Shown here: piece after piece, positions 25,380 to 37,339 of the stretch
Numbering within the stretch: position 1 is the first letter of the stretch
How the letters are laid out: the number at the start of each line of letters is the position of its first letter
Source of the DNA: Lineus longissimus
Lineage: Eukaryota > Nemertea > Pilidiophora > Heteronemertea > Lineidae
Assembly: GCF_910592395.1 (NCBI RefSeq)
Contig: NC_088319.1
Location: 13,764,001-13,828,000 of the forward strand
Length of the DNA: 64,000 nt
Reading direction: 5' to 3'
Translations under genes and position numbers: made by a program
The notes under the pieces: model-generated
What the model saw: the letters and a program-made list of their open reading frames with translations, nothing else
What the model was told of the DNA's origin: nothing
Database searches by the model: none

Positions 25380-28300
25380 TAGCTTTGCCTTTGTAGCCAA
25401 CAGTGTTTTTCATACGTTTTTTTTTTGTTGGATGCAGCTTGGTGTAAGACCTAGCGCAGATATCAACGTACAATGTAATTATTTTCAAAGTGATTTTCGA
25501 ATGATCATAATCTAAATATCAAGTTTTAGATTTTAATGATGAGTCATTTATTTCACCTAAACATGCCAGTGAGCATGTTATACCGTCAACACTTCCGAGT
25601 TGATCAGTAAAGCTGTCACAAGGCTTCTTCAGACTAAATTGAATCGTCAATGTTTGCCTCAAAATCAACCACACTAAGAACATTTTAACCTCTTTATCAT
25701 TTATGTTCACCCTCCGCAATTCCCTCGACAAGTAATAGCGACAAAGTCGTCTGTGGGTGTACCTTGAAAGGAATATTCAAGGACTTAAATCGGCGTCTAA
25801 CGCATTTAAACATCTCGACCGACGCCACGCAAATGCTCTTAACACCTGCGGTGTCATTTGATGAATATTTCATCATCTTCAGGGCGTTTGCTCTTAGCCA
25901 TGTTGATATCTTGGCAGGACCAGTTGATTGATTCCGAACTCACTGCCAGATTGATGTTCCACGAAGAAACTAGCGTCGCCGGTGTCAGCTGCACTTACAG
26001 AATTGGAAATATTTGATGTTTGTAATCAGTATTCAAATTGACTGGCTAACCAGTGCTATTGAATATTTCATGTTCTACTTCTCAGTGTCTTATGATTCGC
26101 CTTCGGTAACTGGATCGTTTCCTGGGACTGTGAATTCTTCACACGACACGAGTCCTAATGCTGCTTAAGAAAAACATCTTCGGGATCTAGCACCATATTT
26201 TGTTTGCATTAATACGTCTTTCCTGTAATTGCTTTTGCCGCAATGTTTTTATTCAGGAGAGTTGCACGGACAGCCGTATATCCAGTAGCCCAATGGTCCA
26301 TTAGTCTACGATGCAATAATTGGTGTATTGTCTCCCGATTGATCTGCGCTGTTCTAGATTCATGATCGAAAGTTCAAAGGTCGCGAGACGCATTATGGTC
26401 TGCATGGTTCATTTGTTCCGGTCACGTGTTCGGATGTTGTTTGAGGCAAAGCTTACCTAATGCGATCCATTAGAAAAGTTCAATGAACAGAAATCTATTG
26501 TCTCTGTTGTCTGCTTGGAAATACGAGGCGTGATGTACTACATGTTTCATAAAATACTGACAAGTTTTATTTTCACGTTTGACATGTAAAAACAAAAAGA
26601 AAAGCACAGAAGCGTATTTGGCTGTTGTTAAAAAGCTATACAGAGTTATGCAACTATAGTGCCCGCATTTTATTTCGTTGATGTGATTTACAGTGCTTTA
26701 CATTTGAAATTGTATCATCTTCACTGTCACAAATAGAAAATATTCGAATTCAAAAATGTCTTAAACATTATGTAACCCGTAGTATGAACATACTTTCTGT
26801 CCAAAATCAGTTTGGGAGTTTTACATTTATACGGCGGAACTATTACCCCCTGGAGCAGGCTTAAGCTGATTAATAGGGTAATTTACCATAGTTGTTTTAA
26901 AAGAAATGGTTGTGTTCGTTTACCAGTCTGGTAAACAACGCCACTTGGGATAAAACTTTATAACAAATGTTGTCAAGAAATGCACTCTTTTTATGCTCAT
27001 TAGCAAGAATTAGTGAGGACTTGCTTCGTATGTTAGGTTTGATTGAATTGAAATTAAGCATCAACCATCACCAGATATTCCATTGCACCCGCATGTCCTT
27101 GGGGATATCTCGTATTTCAAGGATAATTAATAGTGAGATTGAATTATAGGATTTATACTTGGATAAACTACCAAGGGATGACGGTTCTGGCCAGCCGCCA
27201 GATCACAGCAACCAGCTGGTTGTATCCACCTTAGGCCAACCTCTTCGAACGGTGTAAAACATTAAAGGGGTATGTCGTTCATAAATACTGGTGGTCAAGA
27301 AAGATAGAAATTCGGTCAAAACATGCTACATGTACATGTATTTATATAATATCATCAGAAAGTGAAATATTCAGCTAGAGCGTTATTGAAAATGCGTCAA
27401 CGTGACGATCTTTCAAACTTTCTATTAATCACTAGTGGAATCCTTTTTGATATTCCACCGAGAAATCCAAGACACAGCAGTGACATCTTCAGTAAACTCA
27501 GACTTGACAACCCAAACCTTTGGCTAAAGGCTAAGAGTAGTGAGACGTTTCTGGGAAATAGAAAGTCTATACCAGGATTGGAACCTGGAGTTTATTTTTT
27601 GCCTTGAATAGCTCCAAAAGCTGCATTATATACTGTATTTATCAAAGAATGCAAGAACGTGTCGATATTATTTAACTTATGATTCTATGCACCCGCCTTT
27701 CATCTTTCTTCTCTTTGACTAGCCATAAACGAATCTTCCGATATATTCAACGTAAGATTTCAGGTAAACCATGTCATGCCCTGTCGGTTTAGGTTCGGCT
27801 TAGCCTATTTTTTCAACGGGAATGAGAGCTTTGTAGAAGACGTACCCACCAATATTTGTGACAAGACATCAAAATTCATAGTCGGGACTCAGGATGTCGC
27901 CGAGTTACTCAAATAAGCGTTTTACATTGATCCCGTTCGTTACTACATAGTTCGCCATAGGCAATTGATCCTTCAAGTAACAGCATTCAGCAAAATTCGA
28001 ATCCGAGTTCATTAGTAGCATTCAGAAAGTTAAAAGGAAATTAGAGGCGGAAACGTGTGCGTCTCCTCACTCCAGTATTTCAATCTCAATTGCCTTTGTT
28101 CTCAAGTTGATTTGAGTGGGATATATATTCCACACTAGAAACACTTATTGAAGCTTTTATGTGTAAAAACCCTACTTCGATTTGCGCGATTGTAAATTGT
28201 TTTCGTTGATCGTCGATCACGATATACATGGTGTCGGTAAGTGTTACTATTACTGACACTGACTCGGTAAGTTGGAAGACCTGACTTGAATAATCGAGAT

Positions 28301-30190
28301 TAAGATACGATTCTAGACAACCTGGGGAACTCATTCTATAGGGTATCCGTGCATTGAAAAATAGTTATGACACAAAAGCCAAGGCGTCATTTAAAAAAAT
28401 TCTGAGTCATTCAATACTCGCCGAATATACACCTGATATAAAAAAGTGATGATCATTAGTTGCACTTGTAACTGTCCCGAACATGAACAGCTAATCACTA
28501 ATGGAGCTGATGTGTAAAAAATGGCCCTGTATCGCTCCTGGGTTAGACGGAGAACATGGCCAGGCTGGTCTGGGAGTAATAAGTCTTTGGCTCGAGGCAC
28601 TGGGTCATATCAATTTTTTCCATGTTGATACTGGCGTAAAATTGTCTAGCAATCAAGTCGGACTCGAAGCAACACTGGACAGGGTTAGCAGCCGCCTGAT
28701 TCTGTCTCCGAGTACGAGGTGATCCCCTTTTTGCTTTCTTCGTTATCCTATGCGGGGATCTTCCAGAAGTTCTTTCATACTTGCTCGTAAAACACGGATA
28801 GTCCTGGACCGACTCGTAATTAAAGCGCTCCCCCACCACCAAAGTGGCTTGTTTTATTTGATTCCTTATCATTATTCCTTAAGTAACCAAATTAAACATA
28901 CTCTTTGTAAAGCCAGATTGAAAATACCACGACTGGAGAAAAATACAGTTCTTCAGGGATGTCCTGATCGAGATGCCATCGGACTTGCCTCGGGTCAGAC
29001 ATGTTCGTTTGAGCTAATCAGGCCATAATTACACCAGAAAACAACACGACATGAGCGGAAATGAGAGGGCAGAACCAAAGGTGACGGTGGCAGATAATTA
29101 GCACTGGTTATCACGCAGTGGTCGCCACTCATCTTGTCGTGTTTTTGAATCGCCTTTCACCCTGTGTCAATGGTTTTCATCAAGGTCGAGCAAATTAGGC
29201 GAGGTGCTGAGATTGATGGATGTGACCGCACCCATACGAATGGCTGTTTAATTGTAGCGGTTGATAGTTCGCCAAACGAAGTGTGTACTCTTCTTCTTCT
29301 TCTTCAAAGCGTTAGACGACAGCATCCATTTTTTAGGTCGGTGGATGGATGTCACGAATCTGGCATCGAGTCTTGAAGGAACGTCATTGATATAGTGTTT
29401 AACTACCTCTGTTAATGCATCACAACACGATATGCTCATGTGATTGGCCACCTGGGCCAGAACTGCAAGATACTTTCTTGACTGAAAGTCAGATTTACTC
29501 GGAAAATGTCGGAGTGGTAGTGGCGCATCTCTCGTGTGAGGAAAACTTTCTTCTCGTGATCGGGTTAACAATGCAGTAGAAAAATCACAACCACGAGTGT
29601 TTTTTTTCCGCGACAACTTCCCACTTAATATTTTCTCAACACAGCATTATCCTACTTGATATTTTCCCGAGACCCCATGGGCTTTGGAATGATCGAGGAA
29701 AAAAAAGATTACATTGTTTGGCAACTGTCCCAAATCTAATAAGATGGCACTACCTGTTCTTTAGATTAATCAGTGTTTTTATCAAAAATGCTGCGGGAAA
29801 ATTCGCCACAGGTCGCCAGCTGCCTGCTTGCATCCAAAACTGGCGTTCTGCCGATACAGGTGTCAAGGAAGTGATACATCATCTTGATTTAATGCGCCGT
29901 CGCACAGTATTGAATAAAGATGGAGTTTATTGGTGAATAAATATCACATTTATTTGTACTGCCCAAACAACACTTGCTCGTGTCTGTGTCAAGATAGACC
30001 ACCATTACTAAGTCACGTGACGCTTCACCGCGATTAGAGGAGAAGGACACTGACGCAATTAAAGGATACGAGAATCAGAGCGAATGGTTGGCCCCAATTA
30101 ATTGATCAATCGATTAACACAACCATTTAAACAGAATGTGGAGGGCAGTTTTATGTAGTGTACGTATGTTGGTTGTGACAAGGAGAATCC
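25380..30190. other. Intergenic, no gene supported
   Basis: Chance-length frames only. Contains two overlapping TACATGTA palindromes near 27326 and a (TTC)n run near 29290. Confidence 0.45.
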
Positions 30191-30192
30191 TA

Positions 30193-30634
30193 AAGCCCGC
30201 AGCACAATGGCCGCCAACTTTGGCGACAAGAAGCGTTCAGCTGACGCCTCTCGACGCCGAAGTTGGCGGCCAGTGGATCCCGGTCAGAGCACACCTGCCA
30301 AGAATCGGCGTCCAGTAGCGTCCTTTCCGCCACTTAGGCTGCCATTTTGAAATCATGTGACATCAAGACGCATACTGATTGGCCATAGCCTCGCCGCCGA
30401 CGCCAATTCAGGCGGCAATCCGTAGCCCACCTGGCTTCTTCTTGCGTTCAAACACGGCGACACGCGTCAAAAATCAAACATGTTAGATATTTGGCGTTTA
30501 GTTGCGGCAAGTGGCGGCAAGTCGCGTTCGCCGACGCCGTTCGTAGCAGACTAGGGATTTTTCAGGCGTTCAGGACTCTTGCGGCAAAAAACGTCTGTGA
30601 ACGCCGAAGTTGGCGGCTAGCGTGCTACGGGCTT
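30193..30634. mobile_element. 442-bp GC-rich terminal-inverted-repeat element (MITE-like)
   Basis: The left end AAGCCCGCAGCAC...GGCCGCCAACTTTGGCG is matched in reverse complement by the right end CGCCGAAGTTGGCGGC...GTGCTACGGGCTT. An internal copy of the terminal motif (about 30253-30271) makes the left end a hairpin of its own, and further GGCGGCAA and GCCGCCGACGCC motifs fill the interior. The block is clearly more GC-rich than its flanks and has no open frame of note. Target duplication not resolved. Confidence 0.75.
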
Positions 30635-30639
30635 AAGAA

Positions 30640-33600
30640 CACCAAAGCCTTTTGAGCAGTCCCCATACAACTTATACAAAGCTGGGTTTAATCAAGATTC
30701 TTTTGCTTTGTTCTGCATTCGAATTTTGATTTTCTTTCATTGAAGTAATATTTCATGTAATTTCCTCGTCATAGCTTACATTAAACAAACCTGTATTCTG
30801 ATTCCTGGGAATTCTACTTTGTCTTCTCAAGCGAAACACTCTGTCACGTACCATCGATATTAGATCTTAAAAAAGTTACGATAAGAGTAACTTCTTCATC
30901 TCCGTATCATGTGCAGGTGGTTCATTGTAAGTGCTCCGCGCTTCTTGTTGTAAGGTTAAATTACCATCTGCGGTTCCCCGAGAAGCCGCTAGCACGACTG
31001 AGAGAGGACGTATCAGCGGTCTCTGTCACGATTCACTATATCATAACTTTGAATAGTTGTTTAAAAGATTTTATTTAGAAACGCCTGAATCGCCTAAATA
31101 TTGCATTGGTGAATATACATGTAGTGGATTATCAAAAAATCTTTATGGGCGCATCATCCAAAGGTCTTTGCGGGTCACTTCGGTTATTTTTATTACGTTG
31201 TTAGAAGTATTGCCGATTAGTGTTATTGTATATTTTTATCTTGACTGTTTAAAGCCAGCAACTGGTAATGGATTTACCGAGTAAGAGGATGATACCCCAA
31301 ATCGCCGTCATGCACCGCCACTTGTGGCTGATATGTAGAATGCCCTGTGCTGAAATCATTTTGATAACTTTTGAAACGATCGTGTTTTGAGAAGTAATGG
31401 TCAACCTGGAAGCTCTTTCGCATGAAAATCAACATTTTTCATCCACTTAATTATTTTCCATGTAAGGAAAAAAATCGGAGGGAAATATTGAAAGAAAAAT
31501 GTGTTGGCTGAGAAGAGACCCTTTCTTGTTTTTTTCATGCATATGACGAAAGCCATTGTTCACGTATATCTCACTCCTACGCCTTTTGTGCGTATCTGAA
31601 GTGTAATTTCAGCGACGTTGTCGCATGGAACATGTAAAAAAGTTGTCAGACATTTTTACGATATGCATATCGAGTTGTGGAGAAAAGATAGCCAATTATC
31701 CCACTGAGGTAGTTCGATTATAGAGCAAAATTGGCATGTAGCCCTACCCCATCCCCATTTCTTTCGCTGAAATCATCGGAGAGCTATCTCCAGAGGCATT
31801 CCTAGTGCTGTATCCAGTGTAATGTACGCCAAAGAACTTTAATTAGTACTACGTGTTTAGAAAACTTTAGTAGAAAGCTTATAACGAAGGCATTGCAACT
31901 GAAAACATTCAATCATCAGGCTCTGGTGGTGGGATTAAGCAGCATTATATATTGCCCGGGGCAATATATAAAGCCATTACATTTTACATTGCTTCAAAGA
32001 CAATTTATAACAATTACATGTACACTGCTTTTAAGATGAAAAAATGTAGCCATTATAATTTCAACATGATATCAACCTGGCTTTAAAATATAAATGCACC
32101 TGTGGAATCATATTACACGTGGAGACAATTACACAACGTACGGTTATCTGATGTTTTTAACACGAGTCCCATCCTCGTGCCTTGGTTCCTACACAATTAA
32201 TTTAATTGACAACACCCACGTTTCAAGTTAGGAAAACTCATTCTTCATATGAAATTGGCCAATTATACTTGTTCCCTGGGTGTGCGCGGGGATTACATAC
32301 ATTTTATGGAAAGCCTGTGAGACTTTCAGACGCGCATGCAACATTTACTTCAAAAGAAAAAGATCGGTGGTGAATGATTATGGGTTAGATATTCCATTAG
32401 CTTGGTAGTTTGAGTCTATTTTGTTATGTTCGTGGCTGTAGTCTTTTTTTCTTTCATCTTAGATAACGCATTGACTAAACCACAGCATTGGATTATGCAA
32501 ATGATATCCCAGTTTCCGGGTATGCATTTTCAGGCTTAAATCGAAACCGTCTAATCGGGTCTACAATCTAAGGGAATGACTGTCGTTGTTTCTTGCTCGG
32601 GTAGAAGAGAATAATAGGATGTAAGACTTCATCAGAAGCATTGTTGTACATTTTATCGACACGGTTTGTTCTGGAGCACACTACACTACTATTCACGAGC
32701 TTCTGTGTGGACGATGATTTAATGGCCTCGTTTTTTGTCAATTGTCAGTTAACGGGCATGACCATCAGATTCTTTCGCAATTTCGCAATTTTTCGGATCG
32801 TTTCCAATCATGATCTGGTAATTTCCTCAAGGACGGTACGTTGACGCAAAATATTGAAATATGAAACTTCATGCTGGTTATGGATATCGGTTAACCTAAT
32901 CAAAATACGTGTTTACCACCGGAAGAAATGTATAAAACCCACGAAAGAAGTAGACGAAAGAATAGTTCATTTGAGAAGCGGAGATTACAGCTATTCCATC
33001 ATGTAATCGGAGTGGTTCTTTTCACTATTGAAAAGACAGTACCGACGGTACTGCTGGACATAATACTGAAAAACTGTAATTTGAAACCTCCTGTATTTCA
33101 CTAAACATAGTTGAAATTTTATCTGACCAGTAGTGTTGACACGTTTTCTAATCACTTCCCTGACATCTGCCGTCTATTTTTTATGCATTTTTTTTCGTCG
33201 TTGAAATATAGGTCTCAGCAATGTGTATTCAAAAGTATAAAATGTCAATCTCTAATGAACTTTTCGGGAGAAAAAAACAGGCAACAGCAATGGTTATGTG
33301 AATGACTATTTCAGCACATCCAGATTCAATGGTGGTAACTGAAAGTATCAGGACCGCCTCATCACACTGCTATTACTGCGCAAAGACAAAACAGCACAAA
33401 GCTATGTCAGTCTTTTGTGTGAAATACTGATGTTTCACAGTGATCGATGCAGATAGCGCCGGCTGGCACCCAGTCGCATATACATTGCTGTCGTCTACCA
33501 CTTATCGACGAAAACAAATTGAATACATCCGTCCCAGATGTCAGGAAAACGATTTGACAGAGTTTTAATCGTAATAAAAGTGAGTAAACAGAATATGGTA

Positions 33601-35020
33601 TCACGTTACTGGCCTAAGCCTTAGATTGTTAACGCCACAGTCCAAGTTGTGAAGAACAAAACGCACTGTCATAGGCAAGTTGCTAAAAGTAATTGTTTTT
33701 CAACTGATCCGCACAACCAGCTGTCAGCAAACGTCTAGAGCAGAGGCTGAATGGCCTTCTTTCAATACTTGGACATGTTGGAGGCAATTTTTATCAATAT
33801 ACGTGTAATTTGAGAGTCCGCTCAAAGATGACTCGACGTGCTAAATTTCTCTATCTGTGTGTCTGCTAATGGGAAAATGGATACAACTGGATCGATTTTC
33901 CTGTATTATTCAATGTCGTTTTAAACGACAGCGTGAATAAAAGTAACAAACGTTTAAAGGGTGTACAGGTACCTTCATATCGCCCATTTGTTTCCAAGTA
34001 TCTATAACATATGGCGAATTTAAGGTTGCCTTTGTTCAATTTTCTAATTACCTGTCTCTTTGGTTGGATTACCGTACATTGTGAGGATTATTGACTCGGA
34101 ATACAGTCACGTTGGCACCATTTAACCAGAGTCTTTCAAAGACTCTGATTTAACGGAAACATTTTACCCGTCCATAAAGCAAGCACAACAGAATGATTAA
34201 ACCAGGGAAAAGGATACGGCGGTGGCTGGTTCGGAAGCAATCGAGACAAACCTTCTCCTATCGTGCCTGCGGGGCAATAAATCTACGGGGAAATTCCACT
34301 GCTCGGGAGTGTACTATTGAGCGGCGCTAATAGAAAAACATGTTTCATGTCGGTAATGGCGTTGCCTCTTGATGAAGGGGGCAGGTGCTGGTCTCCTCAA
34401 TCATGGCAGGATATCAGCTTCCGCATATAACGTGACAGGTATAGCTTACAAATATGTTGGGTCTGGCGTGTTCTTGTAACTATAGTCCCGTTATGAGTGA
34501 TCAGCACACAAAAAAGTCTAACTACGTCGGGGAAATTTCGCCACACAAATCCATCGTTCTTGGTGATCCATTGTTAAAATTAAGGCCAAGTGATTATTTT
34601 CAAATACTTCGAAGAAAGGATTTATTTTAAAAGAGAGACGATTTTTACTCAACTGTTGCGTTTTTTGCTTGAAATTAAAAAAAGTGTCATTGTCTCGTGA
34701 AATGAACTACATGCCTCATTATATACCTATAGCTTGTCTCAGAAATTGGGAATATAAATCTTGAAACACTTGACATTATTCCAGCTTACCCAGCGTTGAG
34801 ATTATTTTCTATGTCTGTATGTACAATTTTGATAACCCCACTGTACACGTATAGGCATTTATGCATAACATACCGCCACTTTCCCATATACTTGCTAAAG
34901 ACTATTCTCACTTTCAGGAGGATTGCAACATATCAGTCCAAGGTGACAGTGCGGCATACAGTAAACAACTCGTAATACGAACGTACGCCTATTCTAGATG
35001 CACATAGGGTGCATGACCAT
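30640..35020. other. Intergenic, no gene seen
   Basis: AT-rich. Holds a near-perfect palindrome centred at about 31957 (ATATATTGCCC/GGGGCAATATAT) and a 10-bp-stem hairpin at 34127-34147. No coding features. Confidence 0.45.
34127..34147. repeat. Perfect palindrome with 10-bp arms
   Basis: CAGAGTCTTT, a single C, then AAAGACTCTG. Seen directly; no known function assigned. Confidence 0.8.
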
Positions 35021-35190
35021 GACACCATTGTTAAGCGCCGTCTCCGCACCGTTGAGCCAAACTGTATGTGGACTCGCTGGCGGACAATGGGTTCTCGAAG
35101 GTTTCATGACAATGGAACCATTGTTCAGCGATCGTGTCCGAAAATACCTGGAGCTCTGTGTTGTCCCGGGCTTTTTACATGTATGAATGT
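35015..35190. repeat. Diverged tandem duplication, about 93-bp period
   Basis: CATGACACCATTGTTAAGCG near 35018 recurs as ATGACAATGGAACCATTGTTCAGCG near 35106. The two halves keep a similar translation on both strands, but no longer gene is seen. Confidence 0.5.
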
Positions 35191-35773
35191 AGTTCGCGCT
35201 TTTGCTTTCTTCCAGCATTCCCAATTATGGACATCACCGCAGTATTCTGCCGTCCCCAGGGCATGGAAGCTAATCACTCTTCTCCTTCCTCTTATTTTCA
35301 GCTACCCTAGTATAATGTCATTCGAGTTCACGATCAGACCATTCGTTTCCTGTATTCTCTTTACGAATCTCTGCGGAGCACATTAGCTCCTTGACCCCCG
35401 AGTCATGCAACCAGCTGAGCTCCTGCCAAGAGAGATGCAAACAAAAGTCAAGCGAAATTACACTCTCCCAGAGTTTTCCAGGGGTGTTCAAAGATACATA
35501 TTGAGAACACATTAGGTTTCCATAACCTCAAGACTTATTTGCAAAAAAATTCCGTTTTCCAGACAACCTTCAAATGTATTTTCCTCTTTGTGATAAACCT
35601 TTGTTGTAAGAAGCGAATAGTAGGACGTACATGTGTCCGTGAAAAACAATAAACTAGAAAACCTCTTTTGTACGAGTGTAACAACAGTTTCAAGGCTGTG
35701 CATTCCATGTGTAGACAAAAAGATGGTAATCTAAATCATCGTTACTCATTCTTTTTTTGTTTATGTTTTCCAG

Positions 35774-36082
35774 ATACTCAAAAGAAGAAGAACGAACACT
35801 GGAAGTAGAATAAAATTGTTTAGGTCTCGCATAGTAACGCTGTCGGATTCTTTGCACGAGATTTCAATTCTTTTTCTTGCAAAAAGAAAATGTGGGAACG
35901 ATTTTCTGTGATACGGATCGCGGATTTACGAAAATTTACGAAAGGTATGTCAGCGGTAAAAGTGAGGTCTAGTCAGGAGTAAATTAATACATATATTTGG
36001 ATCTCCTGTCGTCATAGTAAATAGTTACAGCTGCTACCTGCAATTTAGTATCGATAGGTGGCGCTGTGCGAAGGAATAAAAA
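35774..36082 (+). promoter_or_regulatory. Likely 5'-UTR exon of receptor copy 1
   Basis: A long pyrimidine tract ending in TTTTCCAG at 35773 looks like a splice acceptor 309 nt before the start codon. The exon would begin ATACT, as in copy 2. No stronger acceptor lies closer to the ATG. The upstream exon and promoter were not found. Inference from splice-site appearance and from the paralogue. Confidence 0.5.
35890..35982 (+). other. Upstream ORF in the receptor copy 1 leader (30 codons)
   Basis: An ATG at 35890 (AAAATGT context, A at -3) opens a 30-codon frame ending at TAA 35980-35982, about 100 nt before the receptor start. If the leader is transcribed as proposed, this uORF could dampen receptor translation. 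No peptide similarity recognised. Confidence 0.3.
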
Positions 36083-37267
36083 ATGGCGAATTTGACGTTT
36101 GAGCCGTCCTCGATGACGTATGATCCGATGCAGATGTGGCCGAATGCAACAGATCAGCCGCTGTTGAGCATCGATACCAAGACACAACAGCCGACGGAGA
36201 AACCTGGCCCTTACTACTGGGCCGCAGCAGACTTGGAGAGATTCCAGCAGTGGTATGAGCACGGACATGGCTACTGTGCGTCCATTATATGTGTCCTAGG
36301 CATAATAGCAAATGGCTTAAATATCATCGTTCTGACGAGGAAAAATATGATATCTGCTACGAACACAATCCTGAGCGCCCTAGCCGTTGCGGACGGTTTG
36401 ACAATGTTGGCGTATTTTCCCTTCGCCATTCTTTACTATTGCTTGAACGATAGAAATAGCTGGGGCGTAAACCAGTTTCTATTATTCTACGTCTGTTTCA
36501 GTGTCCTAGCGCATAGCATTTCAATATGGCTGACTGTCACGCTGGCTATTTTTAGATACCTGTTCATCCGCTACCCGCGCCATGGCCAAACATTGTGCAG
36601 TATTGAACGTGCGAAGCTGTCCATCATTTTAGTGTTTTTCGCAACACTTCTTGTTTGCATACCCAATTTTATGGGACATAATGTGAAGACAATGCGAGAC
36701 GAAAATAACGAAACAATGTACATCATGTCCGGTAGACAAGATTCTTATTTCTACGAAATAATCGGCCGTGTCAATTTTTGGATGATATCGGTGCTAGTGA
36801 AATTGTTTCCCTGTTTTTTATTAATTGTTCTCAGTATCTTGTTAATACGATGTATGCAGGAGGCCGAGCTGCGACGAAAGAATCTCCGGAAACAAGCCAG
36901 ACCTAACTCCAAAGACGGTGACACATCACGTGACCGGAAGACGAATCGGACAACGCGCATGCTCCTTACTGTTGTTATCCTTTTTGTTATCTGTGAACTT
37001 CCGCAAGGCATTGTTGGCCTGCTGGTCGGGATTTTAGGCAACCAGTTTAACATAGAAATTTATTATCCTTTGGGTGAAGTGTTCGATATCATAGCATTAC
37101 TGAACAATGGCATCAACTTTATACTCTACTGCACAATGAGTAAACAGTTCCGCGATACGTTCGTGATATTATTTTTCAAGCCGCTGCGGTTAGGTGGCAG
37201 CACCAGAGGCAGATTTTCCCTAGTCCCGAATCACTCATCCTCAATCACGAAGACGACCGATTTATAA
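36083..37267 (+). CDS. DMSR/myosuppressin-receptor-like neuropeptide GPCR, copy 1 (394 aa, intronless CDS)
   Basis: Seven-helix rhodopsin-class receptor, expected in the plasma membrane and coupled to G proteins. Residues 1-60 are extracellular with N-glycosylation sequons at N3 and N21. TM1 lies at about 65-86 and D104 is the TM2 aspartate. The TM3 end reads F-R-Y (157-159) where most class A receptors have DRY. TM6 reads FVICELPQG (301-309), with E305 where the toggle tryptophan normally sits. TM7 reads N345-F-I-L-Y instead of NPxxY. The basic third loop with NRTTRMLL (about 288-295) and the PQG motif are hallmarks of the FMRFamide/myosuppressin/sex-peptide receptor (DMSR) group, so the ligand is probably an amidated peptide. 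No Cys lies in extracellular loop 2. The start ATG has A at -3 and G at +4. An ATTAAA lies about 60 nt after the stop. A paralogue follows on the same strand 3.6 kb downstream. Family call is confident; the ligand is unknown. Confidence 0.93.
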   Translation: MANLTFEPSSMTYDPMQMWPNATDQPLLSIDTKTQQPTEKPGPYYWAAADLERFQQWYEHGHGYCASIICVLGIIANGLNIIVLTRKNMISATNTILSALAVADGLTMLAYFPFAILYYCLNDRNSWGVNQFLLFYVCFSVLAHSISIWLTVTLAIFRYLFIRYPRHGQTLCSIERAKLSIILVFFATLLVCIPNFMGHNVKTMRDENNETMYIMSGRQDSYFYEIIGRVNFWMISVLVKLFPCFLLIVLSILLIRCMQEAELRRKNLRKQARPNSKDGDTSRDRKTNRTTRMLLTVVILFVICELPQGIVGLLVGILGNQFNIEIYYPLGEVFDIIALLNNGINFILYCTMSKQFRDTFVILFFKPLRLGGSTRGRFSLVPNHSSSITKTTDL

Positions 37268-37326
37268 CGACGTCCAATCCATGTAGGGACGCAAGAGGAT
37301 AACATGCTACTTTCGTTGCGTACAGA

Positions 37327-37332
37327 ATTAAA
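37327..37332 (+). terminator. Candidate polyadenylation signal (ATTAAA), receptor copy 1
   Basis: ATTAAA is the common variant of the animal polyadenylation hexamer. It lies about 60 nt beyond the stop codon of receptor copy 1 and is followed by a GT-containing stretch. No AATAAA is closer. Confidence 0.4.
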
Positions 37333-37339
37333 TGGTTTG

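Noticed and set aside
27560-27595. B-box-like sequence on the minus strand (GGTTCCAATCC)
   Set aside because: No A-box at the right distance; not enough to call a tRNA or SINE.
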